DNA from: Acinetobacter pittii ATCC 19004 = CIP 70.29
GTDB taxonomy: Bacteria; Pseudomonadota; Gammaproteobacteria; Pseudomonadales; Moraxellaceae
DNA: 64,000 bases
Direction: 5' to 3'
NCBI RefSeq assembly: GCF_000369045.1
Contig: NZ_KB849786.1
Span: 149,969-213,968, forward strand
Under the pieces are notes generated by a model. It saw nothing but the letters and a program-made list of their open reading frames with translations, made no database searches and had not been told where the DNA came from. This document shows positions 55,861-64,000 of this stretch, piece by piece (the stretch's first letter is position 1; each line of letters opens with the position of its first letter). The position numbers and the translations under genes were made by a program.

Positions 55861-57120
55861 ATGTTGCGGCAGCAAAATCTTTATCTTCTGCTATTTTCTT
55901 TATATTGGGCACAAGGACTGCCTGTTGGGTTTATGACCCATGCTTTACCTGTGATTTTAAGGGCAGAAGGAGTTTCACTTGCCCACATTGGTGGCTTTGG
56001 CTTATTAATGTTGCCGTGGTCAATCAAGATTTTTTGGGCGCCATGGGTCGACCGACACGCACTTTCCCGTTTAGGACATTATCGTAGTTGGATTCTACCT
56101 ACTCAGTTTTTGACTGTGGGTGTACTGTGTATTTTGTCTTTTTTCCCTGTTCAAGCTTTAGATCAACCTATTTATTTATTCGCATTTTTTATTTCCCTTC
56201 TTTTTATGAACTTAACTGGAGCAACACAAGACATTGCTACCGATGCTTTAGCAGTCAACTTGTTAAAACATGATCAGCAGCATTGGGGCAATACATTTCA
56301 GGTCATTGGTTCGCGGTTAGGTTTTATTGTTGGGGGAGGCGCCGTACTTTGGTGCTTAGACTGGTTAACATGGCAACCCACTTTTTTGCTATTAGCGACC
56401 ATAGTATTTTTAAACACTCTACCAGTTTGGTTATTTAAAGAGCCTCAACATACTTCTCATGCGAGTCGCGAACTCAAACTTGATCAGCAAAATTTAGTCC
56501 TAAAAATTAAAGCTTACCTAAGATATTTCTCTCAAAATAAAGAGCTCCGCTCTTGGTTAATGGTACTGATCACTTTTAAAGTAGCAGACGGCTTAGCAGG
56601 GCCATTACTTAAACCTTTAATGGTGGATATAGGATTAAGTTTTACTCAAATTGGTGTTTACATCACGATGCTCGGTGCAGTAGCAGCACTCGCTGGGGCG
56701 GCAATAGCAGGAGGAGTGCTTAAATACTTTTCAAGACCAACAGCATTAATTGGCTTTTCAGTTTTTAAAATTATGAGTCTAGGAGCCTATGCTTATTTAG
56801 CCTATGCCTATGAACAAAAAATTCAGCTGAATGTCTGGGTTATATATACAGTCAATGCTTTAGAAGATGCATTCTCGGCAATGCTATTGGTAGCTATGTT
56901 GACTCTAGTCATGCATTACAGTCGAAAAGAATATGCGGGAACAGACTTTACCTTTCAGGTTTCAGTCATGGCGACTGTTAGCGGTCTTCTTTATAGTTTT
57001 AGCGGTGTGATTGGAGATGTACTCGGTTATTTCCATTATTTGATAGCTATTGTCATTATTGCAGTGATCAGTTTACTGCCTATTTTCCTCTGGAAACATG
57101 AGAAAGTACAGGAAAAATAA
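55861..57120 (+). CDS. MFS permease of the AmpG/RhtX-FptX type
   Basis: A 419-residue 12-helix permease. The beginning (LYWAQGLPVGFMTHALPVIL and LPWSIKIFWAPWVDR) has the pattern of the AmpG and RhtX/FptX group, which import cell-wall muropeptides or ferri-siderophores such as rhizobactin and pyochelin. No siderophore or beta-lactamase genes lie beside it, so the cargo cannot be chosen. It is divergent from the PlsC-family gene across 128 bases. Confidence 0.82.
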   Translation: MLRQQNLYLLLFSLYWAQGLPVGFMTHALPVILRAEGVSLAHIGGFGLLMLPWSIKIFWAPWVDRHALSRLGHYRSWILPTQFLTVGVLCILSFFPVQALDQPIYLFAFFISLLFMNLTGATQDIATDALAVNLLKHDQQHWGNTFQVIGSRLGFIVGGGAVLWCLDWLTWQPTFLLLATIVFLNTLPVWLFKEPQHTSHASRELKLDQQNLVLKIKAYLRYFSQNKELRSWLMVLITFKVADGLAGPLLKPLMVDIGLSFTQIGVYITMLGAVAALAGAAIAGGVLKYFSRPTALIGFSVFKIMSLGAYAYLAYAYEQKIQLNVWVIYTVNALEDAFSAMLLVAMLTLVMHYSRKEYAGTDFTFQVSVMATVSGLLYSFSGVIGDVLGYFHYLIAIVIIAVISLLPIFLWKHEKVQEK

Positions 57121-57657
57121 TGTTAACTAAATGAAATAAAGAACTTTAATATTGCTCAAGCAGTGATCTAAGCTTTATCTACTACCTTTGTCTATGTTTT
57201 TAAAAATGTATATTTTTAGCTATTTAAATGCTCAATTAATTGTGCCATCTTGTGTGGGTAGCAAATGGAAGCTAAATGGAGAAAAAATGGATTTGGATAA
57301 CAAGAAAAATCATGTGAATCAATCAAAATGGACAGAAAAATGTTCAATTAGATTGGTTATTAGCCTAAAGTCTAAAAAAGAATAATGAAATAACGATTTA
57401 ATCATTCTATAAGATAAGAGAGTTGTGTAGGATTCGTTACAACATGAAGTTAAGGTAAAAATCTGTAAATCAAAGTATGTTTTTTATGTCTTTGTTTATA
57501 GGTTTTAGTCTTGCACAACGTTGAAATTGGTTTTGGTTGCGGTAATAAAATTAATGTAACCAATGTGGAGGAGAGTTGATTTTTTAGCTCCTAATTTAAT
57601 GGCGTAAATCAACTTGGCATGGATAGGCAACATAAAATATATTTTTAGGAGTTTTTG
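57121..57657. other. Long leader region upstream of dcaP
   Basis: About 540 AT-rich bases. A 32-codon frame (57287-57385, ribosome binding site GGAG) is the only candidate gene. The segment nearer dcaP has an imperfect inverted pairing GGTTGC (57535-57540) with GTAACC (57556-57561), and the ribosome binding site AGGAG at 57647-57651. The dcaP promoter must lie in this region but I cannot place it firmly. Confidence 0.5.
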
Positions 57658-58950
57658 ATGGATCTATTCCTTAATCGTAAATCTTTCGTTATTAAAAGTT
57701 TAGCTCTTACAGTTACAGCTTTAATGATGAGTGGGGCACATGCTGCGACTTCCGACAAAGCGGAAATTCAACAGCTTCGTAAAGAAGTTGAAGCGTTAAA
57801 AGCTTTAATTCAAGAACAACGTCAAGTTCAGCAACAACAACAGCAAGTACAGCAACAACAGCAAGTACAGTTAGCTGAAGTTAAGGCACAACCTCAAGCT
57901 GCTGCACCAGCTTCTCCATTAGCATCATTAAAATCTAAAACTGGTGCTGATGTGAATCTATATGGTTTTGTTCGTGGCGATGCTAACTATATTATCGAAG
58001 GTGCGGATGGTGACTTCGCTGATGTAAGTAAGTCTAATGGTGAAGCAAAAGATAAATTGCGTGCTACTGCTAAAACGACTCGTCTAGGTTTAGATTTTAC
58101 TGCTCCTGTAAGCAATGCCAAAGTTGGTGGTAAAATTGAGTTGGACTTTGCAAGTGGTGACAATAACAAATCTGAAAACGTACGTATTCGTCATGCTTAC
58201 TTAACTTATAACAACTGGTTGTTTGGTCAAACTACATCTAACTTCTTGGCGAGCCACGCACCAGAAATGATCGACTTTTCGACGAACATTGGTGGTGGTA
58301 CAACACGTATTCCACAAGTACGTTATAACTATAAATTAGCTCCTGCGACTCAATTATTTGTTTCAGCTGAGGAAGGTAATAGTTCAGCAACAGGTGACTC
58401 AGTTAAATATAGATTACCTGTATTAACAGCTAAAATTACTCAAGGTTATGCTGGTGGTAATGGTAATGCTTCTGCTCGAGCTTTTGTTGAAAACTACAAA
58501 TCAGGAAAGGGCGATGACCAGACTGGGTGGGGCGTTGCTGCAGGTACTGACTTTAAAGTAGCAGATCCTTTAAAACTCTTTGCTGATGCTTCTTATGTTG
58601 TAGGTAACAGTAACTACTTATATGGTAGTAATTCTGCTTATACTTTAGTTAATGATAATATTGAGCAAAATGAATTTGTAGCTGTACAAGTGGGTGGAAC
58701 TTATAAGATTTTACCTAACCTACGTGCTACTTTAGCATACGGTGCTCAATTCGCTGATGATGGCACAGACTATGCTAAAGCATATACTGCGGGTAATGAA
58801 AAAGTTCAGCAAGCATGGCTCAACGTCATTTATACACCAGTTAAACCAATTGACTTAGGTATTGAATATGTTAATGGTAAACGCGAAACCTTTGCTGGTG
58901 ATGATTACAAAGACAACCGTGTTGGTTTAATGGCTAAATACAGTTTCTAA
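57658..58950 (+). CDS. dcaP: DcaP-family outer membrane porin
   Basis: A 430-residue outer membrane protein. A signal peptide ends near AHA (residue 29), followed by a coiled coil with a glutamine-rich tract (about 45-75) and the beta-barrel starting GADVNLYGFVRGDANY. The last residues end in AKYSF, with the C-terminal phenylalanine. Acinetobacter DcaP trimers take up small molecules such as dicarboxylic acids. An AGGAG ribosome binding site six bases upstream sets the start. The coiled-coil tract contains an 18-base tandem duplication. Confidence 0.92.
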   Translation: MDLFLNRKSFVIKSLALTVTALMMSGAHAATSDKAEIQQLRKEVEALKALIQEQRQVQQQQQQVQQQQQVQLAEVKAQPQAAAPASPLASLKSKTGADVNLYGFVRGDANYIIEGADGDFADVSKSNGEAKDKLRATAKTTRLGLDFTAPVSNAKVGGKIELDFASGDNNKSENVRIRHAYLTYNNWLFGQTTSNFLASHAPEMIDFSTNIGGGTTRIPQVRYNYKLAPATQLFVSAEEGNSSATGDSVKYRLPVLTAKITQGYAGGNGNASARAFVENYKSGKGDDQTGWGVAAGTDFKVADPLKLFADASYVVGNSNYLYGSNSAYTLVNDNIEQNEFVAVQVGGTYKILPNLRATLAYGAQFADDGTDYAKAYTAGNEKVQQAWLNVIYTPVKPIDLGIEYVNGKRETFAGDDYKDNRVGLMAKYSF

Positions 58951-58973
58951 AAACAATATTTAGTTAAAAGCTC

Positions 58974-59009
58974 AAAAGACGAGGTTAAATCTAACCTCGT
59001 CTTTTTTTA
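58974..59009 (+). terminator. Terminator of dcaP
   Basis: Long stem AAAAGACGAGGTTA/TAACCTCGTCTTTT with a short loop and a T run, 24 bases after the stop. Confidence 0.92.
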
Positions 59010-59063
59010 TATAAATTAAAAGAATTAGCATGCTTTAAAGCTTCTGAATTAGATCATTTTTTA

Positions 59064-59080
59064 TTTAAGTCATTTTTAAG
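59064..59080 (+). promoter_or_regulatory. PmrA-binding box upstream of pmrC
   Basis: Two copies of TTTAAG separated by five bases (59064-59069 and 59075-59080) fit the PmrA half-site pattern I recall for Acinetobacter (HTTAAD-N5-HTTAAD). The box is 48 bases before the pmrC start. The direct repeat is seen; binding is inferred from known pmrC autoregulation. Confidence 0.7.
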
Positions 59081-59128
59081 TTTCAATTTCTACATTAGAG
59101 CATCATAAAAAGATTGTAGTCACCCAAG

Positions 59129-60778
59129 ATGCTGAATTTTTTTTCTACTTTAAAACATAAGCAGATTTCGCTGTTTATGTTTAATTTGATTATAGCCATT
59201 TGGTTAGGGGCAATTCTAAATATTGGTTTTTATCACCAAGTGCATCTTTTAACTCCATATTTTGGAATAAAGGCTATTCTATTTTTAGCTGCTACAGTAG
59301 TTATTGTGGTTGCTGCTTATTATGCGCTTTTACAGATTTTAAACTGGAAATGGACCGCTAAAATTTTTGCAATTTTACTCATCGTGATTGGTGGTTTTAG
59401 CTCTTATTTCGTCAATACATTAGGTGTAATTATCTCACCTGATCAGATTCAAAATATGATACAAACTGATGTATCTGAAGTTTCTGATTTAATTTCATTA
59501 CGTTTCGGGCTTTGGACAGTTTTCTTTGTTGTTTTGCCTATTATTTTAATTACTCTGGTAAAGTTTAAAAAAGAAAAAGTATCTTACTTATTAATGAAAA
59601 AGCTTGGTTCGATTGTAGCCTCATGTGCAATCGTGGGTGTTTTACTATTTGTTTATTATGTTGATTTTGCATCTATTTTTCGTGAGCATCGTGATTTGAA
59701 AGGTATGATCTCACCACAAAATAGCATTTCTTCCTTAATGTCTTATTACCACAAAATGGCACCTAAGAAGAACTTGCCACTTATACATTATGGAGAAGAT
59801 GCTCATCAAGTTCAGCAAGTACAAAGCAACTTGCCTAAATTAATGGTTCTCGTTGTTGGTGAGACTGCCCGTGCAGAAAGTTTTGCATTAAATGGTTATT
59901 CGAAAAATACGAATCCGGAACTTTCTAAACAAGATATTTTGAATTTTTCCCAAGTCAGCTCATGCGGTACAGCAACTGCTGTGTCGGTTCCATGTATGTT
60001 CTCTGGAATGCCTCGTGTTGACTACGATGAACAACTAGCAAGTCACCGTGAAGGTCTATTGGACATTGCTAAACGTGCGGGTTACCAAGTAACTTGGATT
60101 GATAATAACTCTGGCTGTAAGGGCACTTGTGATCGTGTTGAACAGTACAAAATACCAGAAAAGTTAAAGCAAAAATGGTGTAAAGATGGCGAATGCTATG
60201 ACGATATTTTAATCGATAGCTTAAATGAGTATTTAGCGACTATTCCTAAAGAAGACACTCGTCCGCGACTCATTGTTTTACACCAAGTCGGAAGTCATGG
60301 TCCAGCCTATTACAAGCGTGCACCTGCCCAGTATCAACCGTTTAAACCGACTTGTGATACTAATGCGATACAGGGTTGTTCTCAAACAGAGTTATTAAAT
60401 AGTTATGATGACACGATTGTATATACAGACCATGTGTTAAGTCAGATCATTAATAACCTAAAAGAATTATCGAAATATCAAACAGGTTTATGGTATTTAT
60501 CTGATCATGGTGAATCGACGGGTGAACATGGTTTATATTTACATGGTTCACCATATGCAATTGCACCGACCCAACAAACGCATGTACCAATGATAATGTG
60601 GTTTTCTGATAGCTGGAAACAACACAACCTTGCACAAGTGAGTTGTTTAGGCCAACAAACTAAAGAAAAGTTAAGTCAGGATAATTTATTCCCAAGCTTA
60701 CTGAGTTTGTTAGGTGTAAAAACTCAGGTCATCAACCCTCAACTGGATATGCTGCACTCTTGTGCCCATGTGAATTAA
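59129..60778 (+). CDS. pmrC: Lipid A phosphoethanolamine transferase
   Basis: A 549-residue EptA-type enzyme: five N-terminal helices (to about 190) then a periplasmic sulfatase-fold domain with catalytic Thr about 246 in GETARAES, and zinc/substrate motifs SDHGES and GEHGLYLHG near 460-480. It adds phosphoethanolamine to lipid A phosphates, lowering negative charge and polymyxin affinity. It is the first gene of pmrCAB, 15 bases before pmrA. Confidence 0.97.
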   Translation: MLNFFSTLKHKQISLFMFNLIIAIWLGAILNIGFYHQVHLLTPYFGIKAILFLAATVVIVVAAYYALLQILNWKWTAKIFAILLIVIGGFSSYFVNTLGVIISPDQIQNMIQTDVSEVSDLISLRFGLWTVFFVVLPIILITLVKFKKEKVSYLLMKKLGSIVASCAIVGVLLFVYYVDFASIFREHRDLKGMISPQNSISSLMSYYHKMAPKKNLPLIHYGEDAHQVQQVQSNLPKLMVLVVGETARAESFALNGYSKNTNPELSKQDILNFSQVSSCGTATAVSVPCMFSGMPRVDYDEQLASHREGLLDIAKRAGYQVTWIDNNSGCKGTCDRVEQYKIPEKLKQKWCKDGECYDDILIDSLNEYLATIPKEDTRPRLIVLHQVGSHGPAYYKRAPAQYQPFKPTCDTNAIQGCSQTELLNSYDDTIVYTDHVLSQIINNLKELSKYQTGLWYLSDHGESTGEHGLYLHGSPYAIAPTQQTHVPMIMWFSDSWKQHNLAQVSCLGQQTKEKLSQDNLFPSLLSLLGVKTQVINPQLDMLHSCAHVN

Positions 60779-60792
60779 AGCGAGCCTAGAAC

Positions 60793-61467
60793 ATGACAAA
60801 AATCTTGATGATTGAAGATGATTTTATGATTGCAGAGTCAACAATAACGTTGCTGCAATATCATCAATTTGAAGTGGAGTGGGTCAATAATGGCTTAGAC
60901 GGTCTGGCTCAGTTGGCTAAAAATAAATTCGATTTAATTCTTTTGGACTTAGGGCTACCTATGATGGATGGCATGCAAGTCTTAAAGCAAATTCGCCAAA
61001 GAGCAGCAACTCCCGTCTTAATTATTTCAGCGCGAGATCAGTTACAAAACCGTGTTGATGGCTTAAACCATGGTGCAGATGATTACTTGATCAAACCATA
61101 CGAGTTTGATGAGTTACTTGCCCGTATTCATGCGCTATTACGCCGTAGTGGCGTAGAGGCTCAGCTTGCGAATCATGAGCAACTATTACAAAGTGGTGAT
61201 CTGGTTTTAAATGTTGAACAACATATTGCCACCTTTAAAGGACAGCGTATTGATTTGTCTAATCGTGAATGGGCAATTCTGATTCCTTTAATGAGTCACC
61301 CAAATAAAATCTTTTCTAAAGCAAATCTTGAAGATAAGTTATATGATTTCGATAGTGATGTAACCAGTAATACGATTGAAGTATATGTGCATCACCTGAG
61401 AGCTAAACTCGGGAAAGACTTTATCCGAACTATTCGAGGATTGGGTTACCGTTTAGGGCAATCGTAA
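60793..61467 (+). CDS. pmrA: Two-component response regulator PmrA
   Basis: A 224-residue OmpR-type regulator. The receiver has Asp 52 (LLDLGLP), the acidic pair at 9-10 and Lys 101. The C-terminal winged helix ends RTIRGLGYRLGQ. The positions often changed in colistin-resistant A. baumannii, such as Pro 102, read as wild type here. It activates pmrCAB. Confidence 0.97.
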   Translation: MTKILMIEDDFMIAESTITLLQYHQFEVEWVNNGLDGLAQLAKNKFDLILLDLGLPMMDGMQVLKQIRQRAATPVLIISARDQLQNRVDGLNHGADDYLIKPYEFDELLARIHALLRRSGVEAQLANHEQLLQSGDLVLNVEQHIATFKGQRIDLSNREWAILIPLMSHPNKIFSKANLEDKLYDFDSDVTSNTIEVYVHHLRAKLGKDFIRTIRGLGYRLGQS

Positions 61468-61490
61468 CTTAATTTTGGAACTTCTTAACA

Positions 61491-62825
61491 GTGCATTATT
61501 CATTAAAAAAACGACTGATTTGGGGCACCTCAATTTTCAGTGTCATCTTAGGTTGTATATTAATTTTTAGTGCGTATAAAGTTGCACTGCAAGAAGTTGA
61601 TGAAATTTTAGATACGCAAATGCGTTATTTAGCTGAGCGAACAGCTGAATATCCATTAAAAACGGTAAGCAGTGAGTTTGATTTTCATAAAACTTATCAT
61701 GAAGAAGATCTATTTGTAGATATTTGGGCTTATAAAGATCAAGCCCATTTATCACACCATCTCCATTTATTGGTTCCACCTGTTACACAAGCTGGCTTTT
61801 ACTCACATAAAACCAGTAACGGCTTAATCCGTACCTATGTTTTACCGTTAAAGGATTACCAGATTCAGATTAGCCAGCAAGAAAAGGTTCGTGAGGCTTT
61901 TGCTTGGGAACTTGCAGGTAGCATGTTCATTCCATATTTGATTATCTTACCATTTGCGATTTTTGCTTTAGCTGCAATTATTCGTCGTGGGCTGAAGCCC
62001 ATCGATGACTTTAAAAATGAACTGACTCATCGTGATTCAGAAGAACTGACACCTATTGAAGTTGTAGATTATCCTCAAGAATTGTTACCCACAATTGATG
62101 AAATGAACCGTCTTTTTGAGCGCATTTCTAAGGCACAAAACGAGCAAAAACAGTTTATTGCAGATGCAGCCCATGAACTCAGAACCCCTGTGACTGCTCT
62201 GAATTTACAAACTAAAATTTTAATCAGTCAGTTTCCTGAGCAGGAATCGTTGCAAAATTTGAGTAAAGGATTAGCGCGTATTCAGCACTTGGTGACACAG
62301 CTTTTAGCGCTAGCTAAGCAGGATGTATCTTTAAGTGTGATTGAACCGACGAGGGCTTTTCAGCTTAATGATGTCGCTTTAAATTGTGTTGAACAGCTTG
62401 TTAATCTGGCTATGCAAAAAGAAATCGATTTAGGGTTTGTTCGTAATGAACCAATTGAAATGCATAGTGTCGAACCAACAGTTCATTCAATTATTTTTAA
62501 CTTAATTGATAACGCAATCAAATACACGCCTCATGAAGGGATGATTAATATTTCTGTTTTCACTGCTACAGATGGCGATGCGTGTATACAAATTGAAGAT
62601 AGCGGCGCGGGGATCGACCCAGAACATTATGATAAAGTTCTAAAACGTTTTTATCGTGTACATCATCATCTTGAAGTGGGGAGTGGTTTAGGTCTATCCA
62701 TTGTTGACCGAGCAACTCAACGTTTAGGTGGGACTTTGACACTAGACAGAAGTTTAGAGCTTGGTGGACTTTCGGTTTTGGTTAAACTTCCAAAGATTTT
62801 AAATGTTCACGAAACAAGGACTTGA
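61491..62825 (+). CDS. pmrB: Two-component sensor kinase PmrB
   Basis: A 444-residue histidine kinase starting with GTG. It has two membrane helices (about 11-30 and 142-163), a HAMP-like linker, the phosphorylated His 228 in AAHELRTP, and the ATP-binding N, G1 and G2 boxes (NLIDNAIKYTPH, EDSGAGID, GSGLGLSIVDR). Numbering is the same as in A. baumannii. It phosphorylates PmrA. The final bases form a hairpin that spans into the convergent PAP2 gene. Confidence 0.97.
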   Translation: MHYSLKKRLIWGTSIFSVILGCILIFSAYKVALQEVDEILDTQMRYLAERTAEYPLKTVSSEFDFHKTYHEEDLFVDIWAYKDQAHLSHHLHLLVPPVTQAGFYSHKTSNGLIRTYVLPLKDYQIQISQQEKVREAFAWELAGSMFIPYLIILPFAIFALAAIIRRGLKPIDDFKNELTHRDSEELTPIEVVDYPQELLPTIDEMNRLFERISKAQNEQKQFIADAAHELRTPVTALNLQTKILISQFPEQESLQNLSKGLARIQHLVTQLLALAKQDVSLSVIEPTRAFQLNDVALNCVEQLVNLAMQKEIDLGFVRNEPIEMHSVEPTVHSIIFNLIDNAIKYTPHEGMINISVFTATDGDACIQIEDSGAGIDPEHYDKVLKRFYRVHHHLEVGSGLGLSIVDRATQRLGGTLTLDRSLELGGLSVLVKLPKILNVHETRT

Positions 62826-62845
62826 GTTAGACAAGTTCTTGTTTG
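62813..62845. terminator. Terminator shared by pmrB and the PAP2 gene, inside both coding ends
   Basis: A 13-base imperfect stem (AAACAAGGACTTG with CAAGTTCTTGTTT, one G-T pair) starts in the last codons of pmrB and ends in the last codons of the convergent PAP2 gene, whose stops are one base apart. Confidence 0.75.
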
Positions 62846-63525
62846 ATTCGTTTTTCAAACTCAAAGCGATGAATACAAACGGTATAAAATAAGATATTTA
62901 CGGCCCAAATGACCCAACCAGTCCATAAATTATGACTCAAGAAATGTGCTCCACGCATCATTTGTGCCCATCCCATCATAAAGCCTAATAAAATGCCTGA
63001 AATGAGATAAAAATAGGCACGTTTGGGTTGTTCAAGACGATAAACAAAATAACCTGTCATTAAAATAAAGCCAGCGCTTGCATGTCCACCCGGAAAGCAA
63101 TGCCCATGTTTCGCAGTAAAGTCCCAAATATAGCCACCTAAGCTGTTAGGATGAACCATATTCCAAGGGCAGGCATGAGCAGATTGTGATTTTAAGAGAC
63201 CAACCAGTGCGCTGCCAACCATGCTCACGAAAAACATATAACCATATTGCCAGCGATAAAGCTTTAATTTCTCAACTTTAAATGATGCAAGCCATAGACC
63301 CAAAAAGATGACATAAATGCCAGTAATGATCTGTTTTACAATTTCATGATTAAGTCTTTCTAGATACCAATTGTCTCGATTGAAAAAATGACCTGTTGAA
63401 TCAATCCAAGGCTGGATGAGGTACATATCAATTTTCCCACCCACTGGAAAAACAATTAAAAGCAGAAAAAAACTGAAAAACAGAAGAATGATATTAATCT
63501 GGAAAAATTGTTTTTGCTGATTCAT
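62827..63525 (-). CDS. PAP2-family membrane phosphatase
   Basis: A 232-residue membrane protein with about six helices, starting at the ATG of MNQQKQFFQ; starts at 63537 and 63540 are also in frame. The second PAP2 motif is clear (FPGGHAS), and GAHFLSH is the third. The first motif reads K-x6-C-P, where classical PAP2 enzymes have K-x6-R-P. It may act on undecaprenyl diphosphate, lipid A or phosphatidic acid. It is convergent with pmrB and shares its terminator. Location next to pmrCAB is suggestive, but regulation by PmrA is not shown. Confidence 0.78.
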   Translation of the reverse strand: MNQQKQFFQINIILLFFSFFLLLIVFPVGGKIDMYLIQPWIDSTGHFFNRDNWYLERLNHEIVKQIITGIYVIFLGLWLASFKVEKLKLYRWQYGYMFFVSMVGSALVGLLKSQSAHACPWNMVHPNSLGGYIWDFTAKHGHCFPGGHASAGFILMTGYFVYRLEQPKRAYFYLISGILLGFMMGWAQMMRGAHFLSHNLWTGWVIWAVNILFYTVCIHRFEFEKRIKQELV

Positions 63526-63608
63526 GCCATGCAACATCAATTAGATTGTGAGTAAAGGCATTACATAAAATAAAACTTAAATTGCTCTTAAACTAAATTT
63601 AATTTCGT

Positions 63609-63733
63609 GACCAAAATGATAAGTGAGTGTATCCATTCACAACCTGTTGAGCATAAGAAGTTTAAAGTTTTTGCAAACTATTTGAATAGTAATAAACAAG
63701 GAACAGGTTTTGTGAATGGAAATGGTTTTGGTC
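63609..63733. repeat. Large imperfect inverted repeat, possible structured RNA
   Basis: Outer arms GACCAAAA (63609-63616) and TTTTGGTC (63726-63733) enclose inner arms of about 16 bases (63633-63648 with 63703-63720, two extra bases in one arm). A second hairpin GTAGC/GCTAC follows at 63739-63755. It lies between the PAP2 gene start and the amtB 3' end and is not explained by either gene. Confidence 0.5.
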
Positions 63734-63835
63734 TTGCGTAGCTTTAGACGCTACTCATGCCGAAACAAAAGTAACGTAATTGACTGATGTTATTTGCTAT
63801 TACAGAAGAAAAGACTCTGTCGTGCCTACACAGCA

Positions 63836-64000
63836 TTAAAACATACCTTCTTCAGAATTTGCTGAAATTTTATGAATAGACAAATCTGCACCACGGAACT
63901 CGTCTTCTTGAGATAAACGAATGCCAATGGTCGCTTTAAGTAAACCGTAAACAATAAAGCCGCCGACAAGCGCAATAGCGATCGCGAGCGCTGTTCCGAT
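63836..64000 (-). CDS. amtB: Ammonium transporter AmtB, 3' end (partial)
   Basis: The last 54 codons of a minus-strand gene cut by the window edge. The translation has a membrane helix ending FIVYGLLKATIGIRLSQEDE, then FRGADLSIHKISANSEEGMF and a stop. This is the cytoplasmic C-terminal tail of Amt transporters, where the GlnB/GlnK protein acts. No other part of the gene is visible. Confidence 0.88.
   Translation of the reverse strand: MGTALAIAIALVGGFIVYGLLKATIGIRLSQEDEFRGADLSIHKISANSEEGMF

Noticed and set aside
57835..57870. CRISPR-like repeats in dcaP
   Set aside because: Only two adjacent copies, no spacers, in frame within a glutamine-rich coding tract.

Overview
This window looks like chromosomal core sequence from the Acinetobacter calcoaceticus-baumannii complex. 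The evidence is low G+C coding sequence, a complete pmrCAB locus whose PmrA and PmrB closely match A. baumannii as I remember it (PmrB with identical residue numbering), an AtfA-type wax ester synthase, a DcaP-type porin, and the order gatCAB / mreBCD-maf-rng. Scattered substitutions in PmrA and PmrB suggest a sister species or divergent lineage rather than typical A. baumannii, but I cannot settle this without a search. I see no insertion sequence, prophage, integron or CRISPR array.

Layout. 1-1600: a cytoplasmic YkuD-fold peptidoglycan enzyme and a Val/Asp tRNA array (six genes, two isoacceptors). 1.9-10.5 kb: envelope and redox genes (YdcF-like, a PepSY/flavodoxin reductase behind a Fur-like box, a YcxB-like protein, a YccS-type protein, a Bcr/CflA pump, a nitroreductase). 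10.5-11.6 kb: an apparently transcribed stretch holding only small ORFs. 11.6-22.7 kb: transport and metabolism (AgcS, a patatin lipoprotein, IlvA, SbmA, an M13 peptidase) and three exported proteins of unknown role. 22.8-31.1 kb: housekeeping block gatCAB (minus strand) divergent from mreBCD-maf-rng. 31-36 kb: atfA, cysH, thrH and a FadL-type porin. 36-44.7 kb: regulator/oxidoreductase pairs, a fatty acid desaturase beside a PaaX-type regulator, uppP, a quinone reductase, hchA and tRNA-Arg(CCT). 45-47 kb: a light/DNA-repair group (TIGR03643, DUF2256, iron-sulfur 6-4 photolyase). 47-54 kb: nudC, an AroP-like permease, an isolated prpF, ispA, a YjbR-like protein, and nfeD-qmcA. 54-57 kb: a patatin lipoprotein with a PlsC-type acyltransferase, then an MFS permease. 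57.6-63.5 kb: dcaP, pmrCAB and a PAP2 phosphatase. The window ends in the 3' end of amtB.

Common themes are envelope building (MreBCD, UppP, YkuD enzyme, IspA), lipid and lipid A remodelling (AtfA, two patatins, PlsC, desaturase, PmrC, PAP2) and electrophile/redox defence (MdaB-like, QOR, HchA, nitroreductase). Most genes are ordinary. The places most worth a second look are the small-ORF region at 10.8-11.6 kb, the structured segment at 63.6-63.75 kb, the PmrA-like box at 59.06 kb, the patatin-PlsC pair, the photolyase group, and the PaaX-desaturase pairing.
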